From the NCBI GenBank assembly GCA_016866235.1, contig VGMW01000002.1:496001-560000 (forward strand): 64,000 nucleotides of DNA. Direction: 5' to 3'. Every line of letters begins with the position of its first letter. Position 1 is the stretch's first letter. The notes beneath the pieces were generated by a model. That model did no database searches. It had not been told where the DNA came from and worked only from the letters and a program-made list of their open reading frames with translations. The stretch is from Bacteroidota bacterium. Lineage in GTDB: Bacteria; Bacteroidota; Bacteroidia; Cytophagales; Cyclobacteriaceae. Of the stretch, positions 40,366 to 48,809 are shown piece after piece. Position numbers and translations under genes: made by a program.

Positions 40366-42057
40366 ATGTCTTCAAGAATAGTACTAATGTTCTTTGGGTT
40401 TTTGGTTGTGGCGTGTTCACCCCAGTCGCCCAAAAACGAGATCGAAGCCACCGCTCAACTCAGTGGCTTCCTGGATTCATTTCAGGCCTCGGCTTCACGC
40501 GGTAAACGTCCTGCTTTGGATAGCCTGAGTGAAAAATCGTTTCAATCTGCACTTCAGAAGGTAAAGAAAGGACTCCTTGAACTGGAGTCCATAGATACAG
40601 CCATGTTAGGGGGTGATGACCTGGTCGACTGGAAATTTGCTCACAGCATATTAAGTGGTCAGGCACTGGAGCTGGGGTCGATGAGGTTTTATCGTCGCGA
40701 CCCCCGGATCTATATGGGTTTCACTGACCTATCAAGGATCCTTGCCGGACCCGGAAGTGATTCCTCTAAAATTCAGGAGGTTCTTCCTCGACTGGAAATA
40801 ATGCCTTTGCAACTCAGCAACGGAATGGCTCAACTCCAGACGAATGTTCCAAGATTTACCGAGCTGGCTATTTTTATGGCGGAAAATGCTTTTTTGTTAT
40901 TTGATCGGGAGCTGCCTGCGTTTCAAAAAAAAGCAGGCATACCGGCTGATGTCCTTACAGAGCCTGCGGCAAAGGCAAGAAGGTCGCTGGAGATGTTTCT
41001 TGACTTTTTGAAGAAAGATCTGCCAGCGAAACCAGTGGGCTCATTTGCAATTGGTAAGACCACCTATGATTCGATGTTGGCCCGTCAATATCTTTTGAAG
41101 GGCGGATCGGATGTCCTATATGCGTTCGGCCTGCGCGAGTTTGAAATAACTATTGAGGAGTTAAAGGTGATGGCCAAAAAAATTGATTCAACCAAATCAT
41201 GGCAGGAAGGCGTAAGAATTGTAAAACGTCAGTCACCTGCCCCTGCCCGTATGATTGAGGCCCATCAGATTTGGGTGGATAAATCAAGAGAGCATTTGAT
41301 TAGAAATGATCTGATTCCTGTTCCGTGGATGGAGCGTGTCAGGGTTGTTCCTCGCGCCGAATATTTGCGCAAGACTTCCTACTACGGAAACTTCTCGCTT
41401 GCTAAAGAAAAAAGTAAGGATGGAATTTTCTGGTCTGAGTGGATGATTAATCCTTACGAGGAACAATGGGATGCTAAGCGCAAAAAAGAATATATGGAGG
41501 AGCATGATTGGGGTGTGATTATGGTAACGGCGCCCCATGAAACCTATGGAGGTCATCATATTCAGGGGCTTTATCAAATGCACAATCCAAGGAAAATAAG
41601 ACGTGAAAATGGCATCTCCATCTTCAGTGAAGGTTGGGGATTATACAATGAACAGCTGATGCTGGAGACTGGGTTTTTCAGGTCCAAGCCGGTTCAAATC
41701 AGGCAGTTGCATCTTCGCTTGTGGCGCAATGCAAGGGTTATCTATGATGTTGGCATGCACACCGGAAAAATGTCTTATGAAGATGCCATTAAGCTAATGA
41801 CCGATAAGGTTGGATTTCTTCCCTGGGCAGCCCAGCTGGAAGTAGATGCTGCTGCGGCTTCACCAGGGTATTTCATCGGTTATTTTACCGGCATGAAAGA
41901 AATTTTAAAAATCCGGGAGGAGTTTAAACAGAGAATGGGGGAAAAGTATTCGTTAAGGGATTTTCACGAACGGCTGCTTAAAATCGGTAACATGCCACCG
42001 GCACTCATGCGCGAGGCGTTGTTCAATAACCTTAATCAGGAAGTTTCGCAGAATTAA
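40366..42057 (+). CDS. DUF885 family lipoprotein, predicted metallopeptidase
   Basis: 563 residues from ATG 40366, which gives a lipoprotein signal (IVLMFFGFLVVAC, lipobox VVAC). An upstream ATG at 40351 would only lengthen the n-region. The C-terminal half carries the DUF885 hallmarks HETYGGHHIQGLY and SEGWGLYNEQL, which look like the zinc ligands of a gluzincin-type peptidase (HExxxGH and a distant EGW). Substrate is unknown. TACTTTTA (40355-40362) before the start is one mismatch from the -7 consensus. The last 26 bases overlap ribD. Confidence 0.88.
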   Translation: MSSRIVLMFFGFLVVACSPQSPKNEIEATAQLSGFLDSFQASASRGKRPALDSLSEKSFQSALQKVKKGLLELESIDTAMLGGDDLVDWKFAHSILSGQALELGSMRFYRRDPRIYMGFTDLSRILAGPGSDSSKIQEVLPRLEIMPLQLSNGMAQLQTNVPRFTELAIFMAENAFLLFDRELPAFQKKAGIPADVLTEPAAKARRSLEMFLDFLKKDLPAKPVGSFAIGKTTYDSMLARQYLLKGGSDVLYAFGLREFEITIEELKVMAKKIDSTKSWQEGVRIVKRQSPAPARMIEAHQIWVDKSREHLIRNDLIPVPWMERVRVVPRAEYLRKTSYYGNFSLAKEKSKDGIFWSEWMINPYEEQWDAKRKKEYMEEHDWGVIMVTAPHETYGGHHIQGLYQMHNPRKIRRENGISIFSEGWGLYNEQLMLETGFFRSKPVQIRQLHLRLWRNARVIYDVGMHTGKMSYEDAIKLMTDKVGFLPWAAQLEVDAAAASPGYFIGYFTGMKEILKIREEFKQRMGEKYSLRDFHERLLKIGNMPPALMREALFNNLNQEVSQN

Positions 42058-43069
42058 AATTCCTATAGGTTCGAAGCGTGTCTGATCCGGAGGCTTGCTC
42101 ATATAGGGGCGAGGCTTGTATGGTTGGTGCTTTAATCCCCTCTTGAAAAGTTTTTTCAGCCGTGAATACCCGTGCTTCGTCCCAATAGTTTTGATGAATA
42201 AAGTCTTGTAAAGTTTTAGAGCCACCTTCAACGATCAGGGATTGAATTTTTCTTTGGTTTAAATCCATTAAAACCGCTGAAAGGAAATTATCCTCCTCGC
42301 ATTTAATCCAATCGGTCATTCCCTGATGTTCATTTTTGACCAGGTTATAGATCAGGGTTTTCGATTCGTTGTTAAATACGTTATGAGTTTGAGGTACGCC
42401 TAAATTTTTGTCAAGTAAAATCCTGACGGGTTGTTTTCCGCTCCAATCTCTAACGGTAAGTAGGGGATTGTCCATTAACGCTGTACGGCTTCCAATTAAA
42501 ATGGCATCTTCTTCTGCGCGCCATTGATGCACCAATTGTCTTGAAATCTCGCAACTGATCCATTTAGACTCAAAGTTTTTTCTGGCGATAAATCCATCTG
42601 CAGTCTCTGCCCATTTTAAGATGATGTAGGGCCTGTGTTTTTGGATTGATGTAAAAAATCTTTTGTTGAGTTCCTCTGCTTCAGCCCTTAAGACATTGGT
42701 GACAACCTGTATGCCTGCTGCCTTGAGTTTTGCTTCACCGGAACCGTTTACCAATGGATGGGGGTCGCCACATCCAATAACCACCTTGCGGATGCCGGAT
42801 CGGATAATCAAATCGGTGCATGGTGGTGTTTTCCCATGATGGTTGCAGGGTTCCAAAGAAACATAGAGGGTAGAATCGGCAGGTATATCGGCCTCTTGGA
42901 GGGCATGGACTTCCGCATGTGGTCCTCCAAACTGCTTGTGCCAGCCTTCTCCGATAATGCGGTCGTTATGGACCAGCACGGCACCGACCATGGGATTAGG
43001 GCTAACTTGTCCCAATCCTCTACGGGCAAGATCCAATGCCCGCTGCATGTACAATTCAGGATTGTTCAT
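42032..43069 (-). CDS. ribD: Bifunctional riboflavin biosynthesis deaminase/reductase RibD
   Basis: Deaminates and then reduces the pyrimidine intermediate in riboflavin synthesis. The 345 residues hold a cytidine-deaminase-like N-terminal domain with zinc site GPHAEVHAL and EPCNHHGKTPPC, then a dihydrofolate-reductase-like domain from about 150 (RPYIILKWAETADGFI, DAILIGSRTALMDNPLLTVR, IVEGGSKTLQ). It is divergent from prmC with 27 bases between the two starts. Confidence 0.95.
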   Translation of the reverse strand: MNNPELYMQRALDLARRGLGQVSPNPMVGAVLVHNDRIIGEGWHKQFGGPHAEVHALQEADIPADSTLYVSLEPCNHHGKTPPCTDLIIRSGIRKVVIGCGDPHPLVNGSGEAKLKAAGIQVVTNVLRAEAEELNKRFFTSIQKHRPYIILKWAETADGFIARKNFESKWISCEISRQLVHQWRAEEDAILIGSRTALMDNPLLTVRDWSGKQPVRILLDKNLGVPQTHNVFNNESKTLIYNLVKNEHQGMTDWIKCEEDNFLSAVLMDLNQRKIQSLIVEGGSKTLQDFIHQNYWDEARVFTAEKTFQEGIKAPTIQASPLYEQASGSDTLRTYRNFNSAKLPD

Positions 43070-43096
43070 GTAGTTTTCGGCTCAAATTCAGATTCA

Positions 43097-43939
43097 ATGC
43101 TCAATTCCAAGGAGCTTTTTAGTTCTATCAAAGATGCTTTGAATGGAAACATCCCAATTGGAGAGCGTGAAGCTATTGCATTTTTGATTTTGGATCACAA
43201 TGGAATTTCGAAAAATCAGGTCGTTGCCGGTGCGCCCACTGCTAAATCAATAGCTGATTTTCAAACAACCATTGAAGGCGTAAATAAGGGCCTGCCAATT
43301 CAATATGTTTTGGGTTCAGCTCAATTTTATGGTTTAGATTTTTTTGTTGACCGTTCTGTTTTGATTCCACGAACGGAAACGGAGGAGTTGGTTGCCTGGG
43401 TGATTGAGGCTGCCAAAGGCAGAAAAAATTTGCGAGTCCTGGATCTTTGTACCGGAAGTGGAGCCATTGCCGTATCGCTTGCCACCTTCAATCCATCCTG
43501 GAAAATAACGGCCACCGACATCAGTGAAGCGGCGTTAAAGGTAGCAAGGCTAAACGGCGAGCGGCATCAGACAAAGGTCGATTTTCGATTGCATGATGCA
43601 CTTTCTTCCTACCTGGGCGAACAGGAGCAATTTGAAATCATTGTCAGCAATCCACCATACATCGATGAAGGTGAAAAATCGAGTATGCCAGCCAATGTGT
43701 TGGAATACGAGCCATCCTTGGCCTTGTTTACTCCTTCCGGTGATCCTTTGGCATTCTACAGAAGCATCAGCAAACTTTCTATGAAGCATCTATGCGCTGG
43801 TGGTTTGGTAGCGGTTGAACTTAATCCTTACTATGCGAATGAAGTGGCGGCGATATTTTCTGAGTTAATCTTCACTGAAAAAGAAGTCCATTTAGATTCT
43901 TCAGGTCACCAAAGGTTTTTCACTGCCCGCCGTCGGTAG
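43097..43939 (+). CDS. prmC: Release factor glutamine methyltransferase PrmC
   Basis: Methylates the GGQ glutamine of peptide-chain release factors using SAM. The 280 residues have an N-terminal helical domain, the RTETEELVAWV segment, SAM motif VLDLCTGSGAIAVSLA and the substrate-glutamine loop VSNPPYI. I start at ATG 43097. The frame stays open far upstream, but that part runs through ribD on the other strand and does not resemble PrmC. Start codons of ribD and prmC are 27 bases apart, so they share a tiny promoter region. Confidence 0.94.
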   Translation: MLNSKELFSSIKDALNGNIPIGEREAIAFLILDHNGISKNQVVAGAPTAKSIADFQTTIEGVNKGLPIQYVLGSAQFYGLDFFVDRSVLIPRTETEELVAWVIEAAKGRKNLRVLDLCTGSGAIAVSLATFNPSWKITATDISEAALKVARLNGERHQTKVDFRLHDALSSYLGEQEQFEIIVSNPPYIDEGEKSSMPANVLEYEPSLALFTPSGDPLAFYRSISKLSMKHLCAGGLVAVELNPYYANEVAAIFSELIFTEKEVHLDSSGHQRFFTARRR

Positions 43940-43959
43940 CCGTTATCCAAACTCTTCAT

Positions 43960-43967
43960 TACTTTTG
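43960..43967 (+). promoter_or_regulatory. Predicted -7 element for the copper-monooxygenase-like gene
   Basis: TACTTTTG matches TAnnTTTG fully and ends 6 bases before the ATG at 43974, again implying a leaderless or near-leaderless mRNA. Confidence 0.4.
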
Positions 43968-43973
43968 ACCCCG

Positions 43974-45311
43974 ATGAAGAAAATTTTAGGTTCAATCGTT
44001 GGTTCGCTCGTGGTGGGATTGATCGTATTGTCCTGCTCTGAGGAGCCGCGCATGGATAATTCTTCCTTCGGCCTAATTCAGACCAAAATTTTAACGCCAT
44101 CCTGCGCCATTAAAGGTTGTCACGCCTCCTCATCAGATCCATTGTTTGCGCAGCATGGATTGTTGTTGACCACCGGTAAATCCTTTAGTGCACTCATCAA
44201 TGCCAAACCTAAAAACAGTGCTGCCGCTGGCGATGGCCTTATGTTGGTAAAGCCAGGTTCCAGTGAGATGAGCCTTTTGTACCATAAGCTTCAAAAAAAT
44301 TCAGGTCATCACGACGGTCAGTATGGTAATCCCATGCCCTTGGGATTGGACAAAATTTCTTTAGGACAATTGGAATACATACGGGGGTGGATCGATGCAG
44401 GTGCATCGGCAACCGGATTTACCGGAGACGCTTCCTTATTGGATGACACCACACCTCAGCCTGATTTTTTTGAACCGCTCGCTAAGCCGGAAAATGGTTT
44501 TCAGGTTACCGTCGGTCCCTTTAAGGTTTCACCTGAATTTGAAAGAGAATTTTATACCTATAAGCCTGTTGGGAATGTCACCGATGTATTCATCAACAGA
44601 ATTGAAATTAAGATGCGCGACAATAGCCATCACCTTGTAGTCTATGACCTGCGGGAAAATACGCCTGCGTCGATTGTGCCTCCTGTTAATGAGGTTAGGG
44701 ATATTCGTCGGGACGATGGTTCGATGATCATCGAAAACCTCGGAATTTTGGGATACCACACGTTTGTCACCGGCGCACAAACCCCATACCAGGACTTTCG
44801 ATTTCCTCCTGGTATTGGATTCCGACTCCCTGCCGGAATGAAATTTGATTTCAATCCGCATTATGTGAACAAAACCAAGGAGATCATTTACGGAGAAGCT
44901 CAGGTCAACTTTCACACCATTGATGCATCAGCAGTACGAAGACAGGCTAAGACGATCAATTGGGGTAACCGCGATATTGAGCTGCCACCTCAAAAGCGCA
45001 CCACGGTGACAAAAACCTTTACAACGCCTGTACGAATCAACGTGTTTTTATTGACCTCACATACCCATCAGCTGGGTGAAAAATTTCAGATTTATATTTT
45101 TGGTGGTTCGAGAAATGGAGAGCTGGTCTATGAAAACACAGAATGGCACCATCCTGAAAATATTCAATTTGATCCGCCAATTGTTCTGGAACCTGGCCAG
45201 GGATTAACCAGTGTTGTTACCTACAACAATACGACCAATGCAACAGTAAACTTTGGTCTACTAAGCACAAACGAAATGGGAATCATCTTCGGCTATTACT
45301 ACGAAGAATAG
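43974..45311 (+). CDS. Lipoprotein with cytochrome-like N-terminus and copper type II monooxygenase (PHM-like) domain
   Basis: The 445 residues start with a lipoprotein signal (LVVGLIVLSC, Cys21). Residues about 35-150 resemble the small cytochrome-like domains of Bacteroidota/Planctomycetes, but the heme motif is C44-AIKG-C49-H50 (CX4CH instead of CX2CH). The rest matches the copper type II ascorbate-dependent monooxygenase fold of peptidylglycine alpha-hydroxylating monooxygenase. CuA-site histidines are His219-His220 (NSHHLVVYD) and His296 (NPHYVN); CuB-site ligands are His363 and His365 (SHTHQLGEKF) and Met435 (TNEMGIIFGYYY). All six ligands are present, so it is probably an active copper hydroxylase on the outer side of a membrane. 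Substrate unknown; the heme-like part could feed electrons. The heme assignment is less certain than the copper one. Confidence 0.8.
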   Translation: MKKILGSIVGSLVVGLIVLSCSEEPRMDNSSFGLIQTKILTPSCAIKGCHASSSDPLFAQHGLLLTTGKSFSALINAKPKNSAAAGDGLMLVKPGSSEMSLLYHKLQKNSGHHDGQYGNPMPLGLDKISLGQLEYIRGWIDAGASATGFTGDASLLDDTTPQPDFFEPLAKPENGFQVTVGPFKVSPEFEREFYTYKPVGNVTDVFINRIEIKMRDNSHHLVVYDLRENTPASIVPPVNEVRDIRRDDGSMIIENLGILGYHTFVTGAQTPYQDFRFPPGIGFRLPAGMKFDFNPHYVNKTKEIIYGEAQVNFHTIDASAVRRQAKTINWGNRDIELPPQKRTTVTKTFTTPVRINVFLLTSHTHQLGEKFQIYIFGGSRNGELVYENTEWHHPENIQFDPPIVLEPGQGLTSVVTYNNTTNATVNFGLLSTNEMGIIFGYYYEE

Positions 45312-45316
45312 GCATC

Positions 45317-48112
45317 TCAGCAAACTACATTGATGATTCTTCCCTTGACGACTATAATTTTCTTGGGTTGTTTGCCTTCAAGCCATTTTTGAACAGTCTC
45401 GGTCGATAAAACTTCCTTCTCAATGGTCTCTGATGGAGTTTCCAATGAAAATTCGATTTTACACCTAACCTTGCCGTTGATGGATACAGGATATTCAAAT
45501 CGGTCGGTCTTAAGAAATTCAGGGTTGAATTCCGGAAACCGGGTGTCAAAGACTGAAGTCTGATTCCCAAGCAATTCCCACATCTCTTCGGCAAAATGAG
45601 GCGCAAAGGGTGCCAGCAGGACCACCAGTGGTTCGATTACTTTTTTCCTATTGCATTTAAGTGCCGAAAGTTCATTGGCGCAAATCATAAATTCGCTGAC
45701 CGACGTATTGAAAGAGAAGTTTTCAATATCCTGACCAACCTTTCGAATGGTTTTATGAAGGATTTTTAGTTCCTCCTGACTTGGGTCATCGTGTGAAATT
45801 TTTAATGAACCCTGTTGATCATGGCAAAGGTTCCAGACTTTTCGGAGGAATTTGAATACGCCATCAATGCCGCTGGTGCTCCAGGGTTTGGACATTTCCA
45901 ACGGACCCAGGAACATTTCATACATCCTCAGCGTATCGGCACCATATTGGTCGACGATGTCGTCCGGATTAACAACGTTGAAATAAGATTTGCTCATTTT
46001 TTCAACAGCACTTCCGCAAACGTATTTTCCATCCTCCAAAATGAATTCAGCCGATGCAAAGTCAGGCTTCCATTTTTTAAAGGCCTCGGTATTTAATTCC
46101 ACACCGTTGACAATGTTAACATCAACGTGCAGCGGGTCGGTTTCGTACTGATCTTTCAGGCCTGAGGAAACGAATTGGCTGGTTCCACGAACCCTGTAAA
46201 CAAATCGACTGTCGCCGGTGATTTTTCCCTGGTTGATAAGTTTTTTAAAAGGCTCATCAAAGTTTAAGAACCCCAGGTCGTGCAGAATTTTTACCCACAA
46301 CCTTGAGTACAATAAATGGGCAACAGCATGTTCTGAACCACCGATGTAGACATCCACCTGATTCCAGTAATCGAGTTTTTTCCGATCTGCAAAAACCTGA
46401 TCGTTGTGGGGATCCATGTATCGAAGAAAATACCAGGCGGCGCCTGCATGGGTAGGCATGGTGTTGGAGTCCCTTCTCATACCCGGACTAAACTGGATCC
46501 AGTCTTTAAGGTTGGCAAGAGGGCCTTCACCATTTCCGGCTGGTTTGAAATTGTTGGTCTCTGGCAATACAAGAGGTAGATCTGAGGTGGGCATTGCTTC
46601 CGGCTGTTCGCCTTTGAAAATAACCGGAAAGGGTTCTCCCCAATAACGTTGTCTGCTCCATCCGGCGTCGCGCATTTTATAATTGGTTTGCCTGTTGCCC
46701 ATGCCGGATGCTTCCAATTTTTCTATACAGGCTTCAATGGCCTGATGCATGACCATTCCTGTAAGGAAGCCGGAGTTTTCCAGTATCGCTTCCTTCGTCG
46801 GATTGGCTGACTCACCATTAAAATGCTTTCCAATAATGTTGGTGATGGGAATGTTGAAGTGACTTGCAAATTTAAAATCACGCTCATCGCCGCATGGAAC
46901 CGCCATGATCGCACCAGTGCCGTACCCGGCCAGAACGTATTCACTGATCCAAATTGGTATTTTTCTTCCGCTCACCGGATTGATCGCCATCGCACCGGTG
47001 AATGCGCCAGTCACTTTTTTTACTTCAGCCATCCGGTCTACCTCAGAACGGCTCTCTACATATTTCAGATAATTTTCAACCTGAGTCTTTTGGGATGCAG
47101 AAGTAATTTTTTGCACGAGGTCATGTTCTGGTGCAAGCACCATAAAGTCAACTCCAAAAATGGTATCAGGACGGGTTGTAAATACAACAAGTTTCTCACT
47201 TTCAATTCCCTCAATACCAAATTCAATTTTTGCGCCTGTACTTTTTCCAATCCAGTTGCGTTGGATTTCCTTCATGGAATCGCTGAAGTCAATTTCATCC
47301 AGTCCTTTTAACAGACGATCGGCATACTCGGTAATGCGAAGACTCCACTGACGCATTTGTTTTTTAACCACTGGATGTCCGCCCCGGTAACTCACGCCAT
47401 TAATGACTTCGTCATTGGCCAAAACAGTTCCGAGGGCTTCACACCAGTTTACATCAGTGTAAGCAAGGTAAGCCATGCGGTACTGCATCAATACTTCGTG
47501 CTGTTCGTCCGATCCAAACCCTTGCCAATCCATCGAGGTGAAGGATGTTTTTCCTTTGATGGTGAACTTCTGATTGGGAAAGGGGTGATTCTTATTTCCT
47601 TCTTTTCTGAAAATCTCAATCAGTGAGGCGATGCGATCGGCCTTTTGGGTTAGGCGGTTAAACCAACTATCAAAAATTTGAAGGAATATCCATTGGGTCC
47701 AACGGTAGTATGAAGGATCGCATGTCTGAACCTCCCTTGACCAATCGTAACAAAAGCCGATTTTTCCAAGCTGCTTTTTAAAGGTTGCAATATTTTGGCG
47801 GGTGGAGGTATCCGGATGAATGCCATGTTCCAGTGCATATTGTTCCGCAGGCAAACCAAAGGCATCGAATCCCATGGGATGCAAAACATTAAATCCCTTC
47901 AATCTCTTAAAGCGAGCATAAATGTCCGAAGCGATGTATCCTAGGGGATGGCCAACGTGTAGGCCTGCGCCCGAGGGATAGGGGAACATGTCCAGCACAT
48001 AGCATTTGGGCTTGGTAAAATCGTCGTGAACCTTATAAGTGCCTCGTGCTTCCCATTGCTGCTGCCACTTTTGTTCTATTCTCCTGATCTCTTCCTTGTT
48101 GTATTCGGCCAT
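45317..48112 (-). CDS. leuS: Leucyl-tRNA synthetase
   Basis: Charges tRNA(Leu) with leucine. The 931 residues contain the class I HIGH-type motif (PYPSGAGLHVGHPLGY), the CP1 editing domain (TTRPDTIFGVDFMVLAPEH), KMSKS (AVEKMSKSYFNVVN near 710), the anticodon-binding domain and the small C-terminal domain. The length fits the Bacteroidota form with an insert in the editing/catalytic linker. The stop lies 5 bases from the stop of the copper-monooxygenase-like gene. Confidence 0.96.
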   Translation of the reverse strand: MAEYNKEEIRRIEQKWQQQWEARGTYKVHDDFTKPKCYVLDMFPYPSGAGLHVGHPLGYIASDIYARFKRLKGFNVLHPMGFDAFGLPAEQYALEHGIHPDTSTRQNIATFKKQLGKIGFCYDWSREVQTCDPSYYRWTQWIFLQIFDSWFNRLTQKADRIASLIEIFRKEGNKNHPFPNQKFTIKGKTSFTSMDWQGFGSDEQHEVLMQYRMAYLAYTDVNWCEALGTVLANDEVINGVSYRGGHPVVKKQMRQWSLRITEYADRLLKGLDEIDFSDSMKEIQRNWIGKSTGAKIEFGIEGIESEKLVVFTTRPDTIFGVDFMVLAPEHDLVQKITSASQKTQVENYLKYVESRSEVDRMAEVKKVTGAFTGAMAINPVSGRKIPIWISEYVLAGYGTGAIMAVPCGDERDFKFASHFNIPITNIIGKHFNGESANPTKEAILENSGFLTGMVMHQAIEACIEKLEASGMGNRQTNYKMRDAGWSRQRYWGEPFPVIFKGEQPEAMPTSDLPLVLPETNNFKPAGNGEGPLANLKDWIQFSPGMRRDSNTMPTHAGAAWYFLRYMDPHNDQVFADRKKLDYWNQVDVYIGGSEHAVAHLLYSRLWVKILHDLGFLNFDEPFKKLINQGKITGDSRFVYRVRGTSQFVSSGLKDQYETDPLHVDVNIVNGVELNTEAFKKWKPDFASAEFILEDGKYVCGSAVEKMSKSYFNVVNPDDIVDQYGADTLRMYEMFLGPLEMSKPWSTSGIDGVFKFLRKVWNLCHDQQGSLKISHDDPSQEELKILHKTIRKVGQDIENFSFNTSVSEFMICANELSALKCNRKKVIEPLVVLLAPFAPHFAEEMWELLGNQTSVFDTRFPEFNPEFLKTDRFEYPVSINGKVRCKIEFSLETPSETIEKEVLSTETVQKWLEGKQPKKIIVVKGRIINVVC

Positions 48113-48132
48113 TCTTATTTTCGGTAAGGGGG

Positions 48133-48140
48133 CAAAAATA
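48133..48140 (-). promoter_or_regulatory. Predicted -7 element for leuS
   Basis: Minus-strand TATTTTTG, a full TAnnTTTG match, 20 bases before the leuS ATG. No T-box or other leader structure is seen. Confidence 0.42.
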
Positions 48141-48237
48141 ACTTAATCTGCTAAAAATCAGGCCTTGTTTAAGACAAGAGGAATTTCATTTCTAAGGCAT
48201 CGGCAAAGGCCCTAACTTGAAGCCCTATCGAACCATT

Positions 48238-48789
48238 ATGAAAATTTATACCAAGACGGGTGATGCCGGTGAGACCTCACTTTTCGGGGGTGAAAGGGTA
48301 TCTAAAGCTGAACTTAGGATTGAAGTGTATGGCACCGTTGATGAACTGAATTCATGGATAGGTCTGCTGCGGGATCAAAAAGTAAACGGCAAGCGGGCCG
48401 AGGTTCTCATCGATATTCAAGACAGGCTTTTTACCATTGGTTCTTTGTTGGCAACGCTCGAACCTGATAAGTTACATCAGCTTCCTTCGCTAACCGAACA
48501 CGATGTTTCGATTTTGGAAATACAAATCGATCAAATGGAAAACACATTGCCTGCCATGCGAAATTTTATTTTGCCTGGTGGACATGAATCGGTTTCAGTT
48601 GGTCACGTGACCAGAACCGTATGCAGGCGTGCAGAGCGGTTGGTGGTGCGTCTTAATAAAGCTGAGGAGATCAATCCGCTGATCATTAAGTACCTAAATC
48701 GACTGTCTGATTATCTGTTTGTGCTTTGCCGTAAAATGTCCGTGGAGCTATCGGCTAAGGAAACGCCATGGAAACCAAAAAAATCCTGA
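48238..48789 (+). CDS. Cob(I)alamin adenosyltransferase, PduO type
   Basis: Transfers the adenosyl group from ATP to cob(I)alamin, making the coenzyme used by EutBC-type lyases and methylmalonyl-CoA mutase. The 183 residues start KIYTKTGDAGETSLFGGERV (ATP loop) and keep YGTVDELNSWIG, LPGGHESVSVGHVTRTVCRRAERLV (in two visible parts, near 115-135) and YLNRLSDYLFVLCR. I use ATG 48238 rather than TTG 48217, since the family begins at MKIYTKTGD. It precedes the acylase gene closely, probably in one transcript. Confidence 0.94.
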   Translation: MKIYTKTGDAGETSLFGGERVSKAELRIEVYGTVDELNSWIGLLRDQKVNGKRAEVLIDIQDRLFTIGSLLATLEPDKLHQLPSLTEHDVSILEIQIDQMENTLPAMRNFILPGGHESVSVGHVTRTVCRRAERLVVRLNKAEEINPLIIKYLNRLSDYLFVLCRKMSVELSAKETPWKPKKS

Positions 48790-48809
48790 TCGTGTCTCAA
48801 AATTTTACC

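Noticed and set aside
42758-43096. 113-residue N-terminal extension of PrmC
   Set aside because: It is the reverse of the ribD coding sequence, does not resemble PrmC, and the family starts at 43097.
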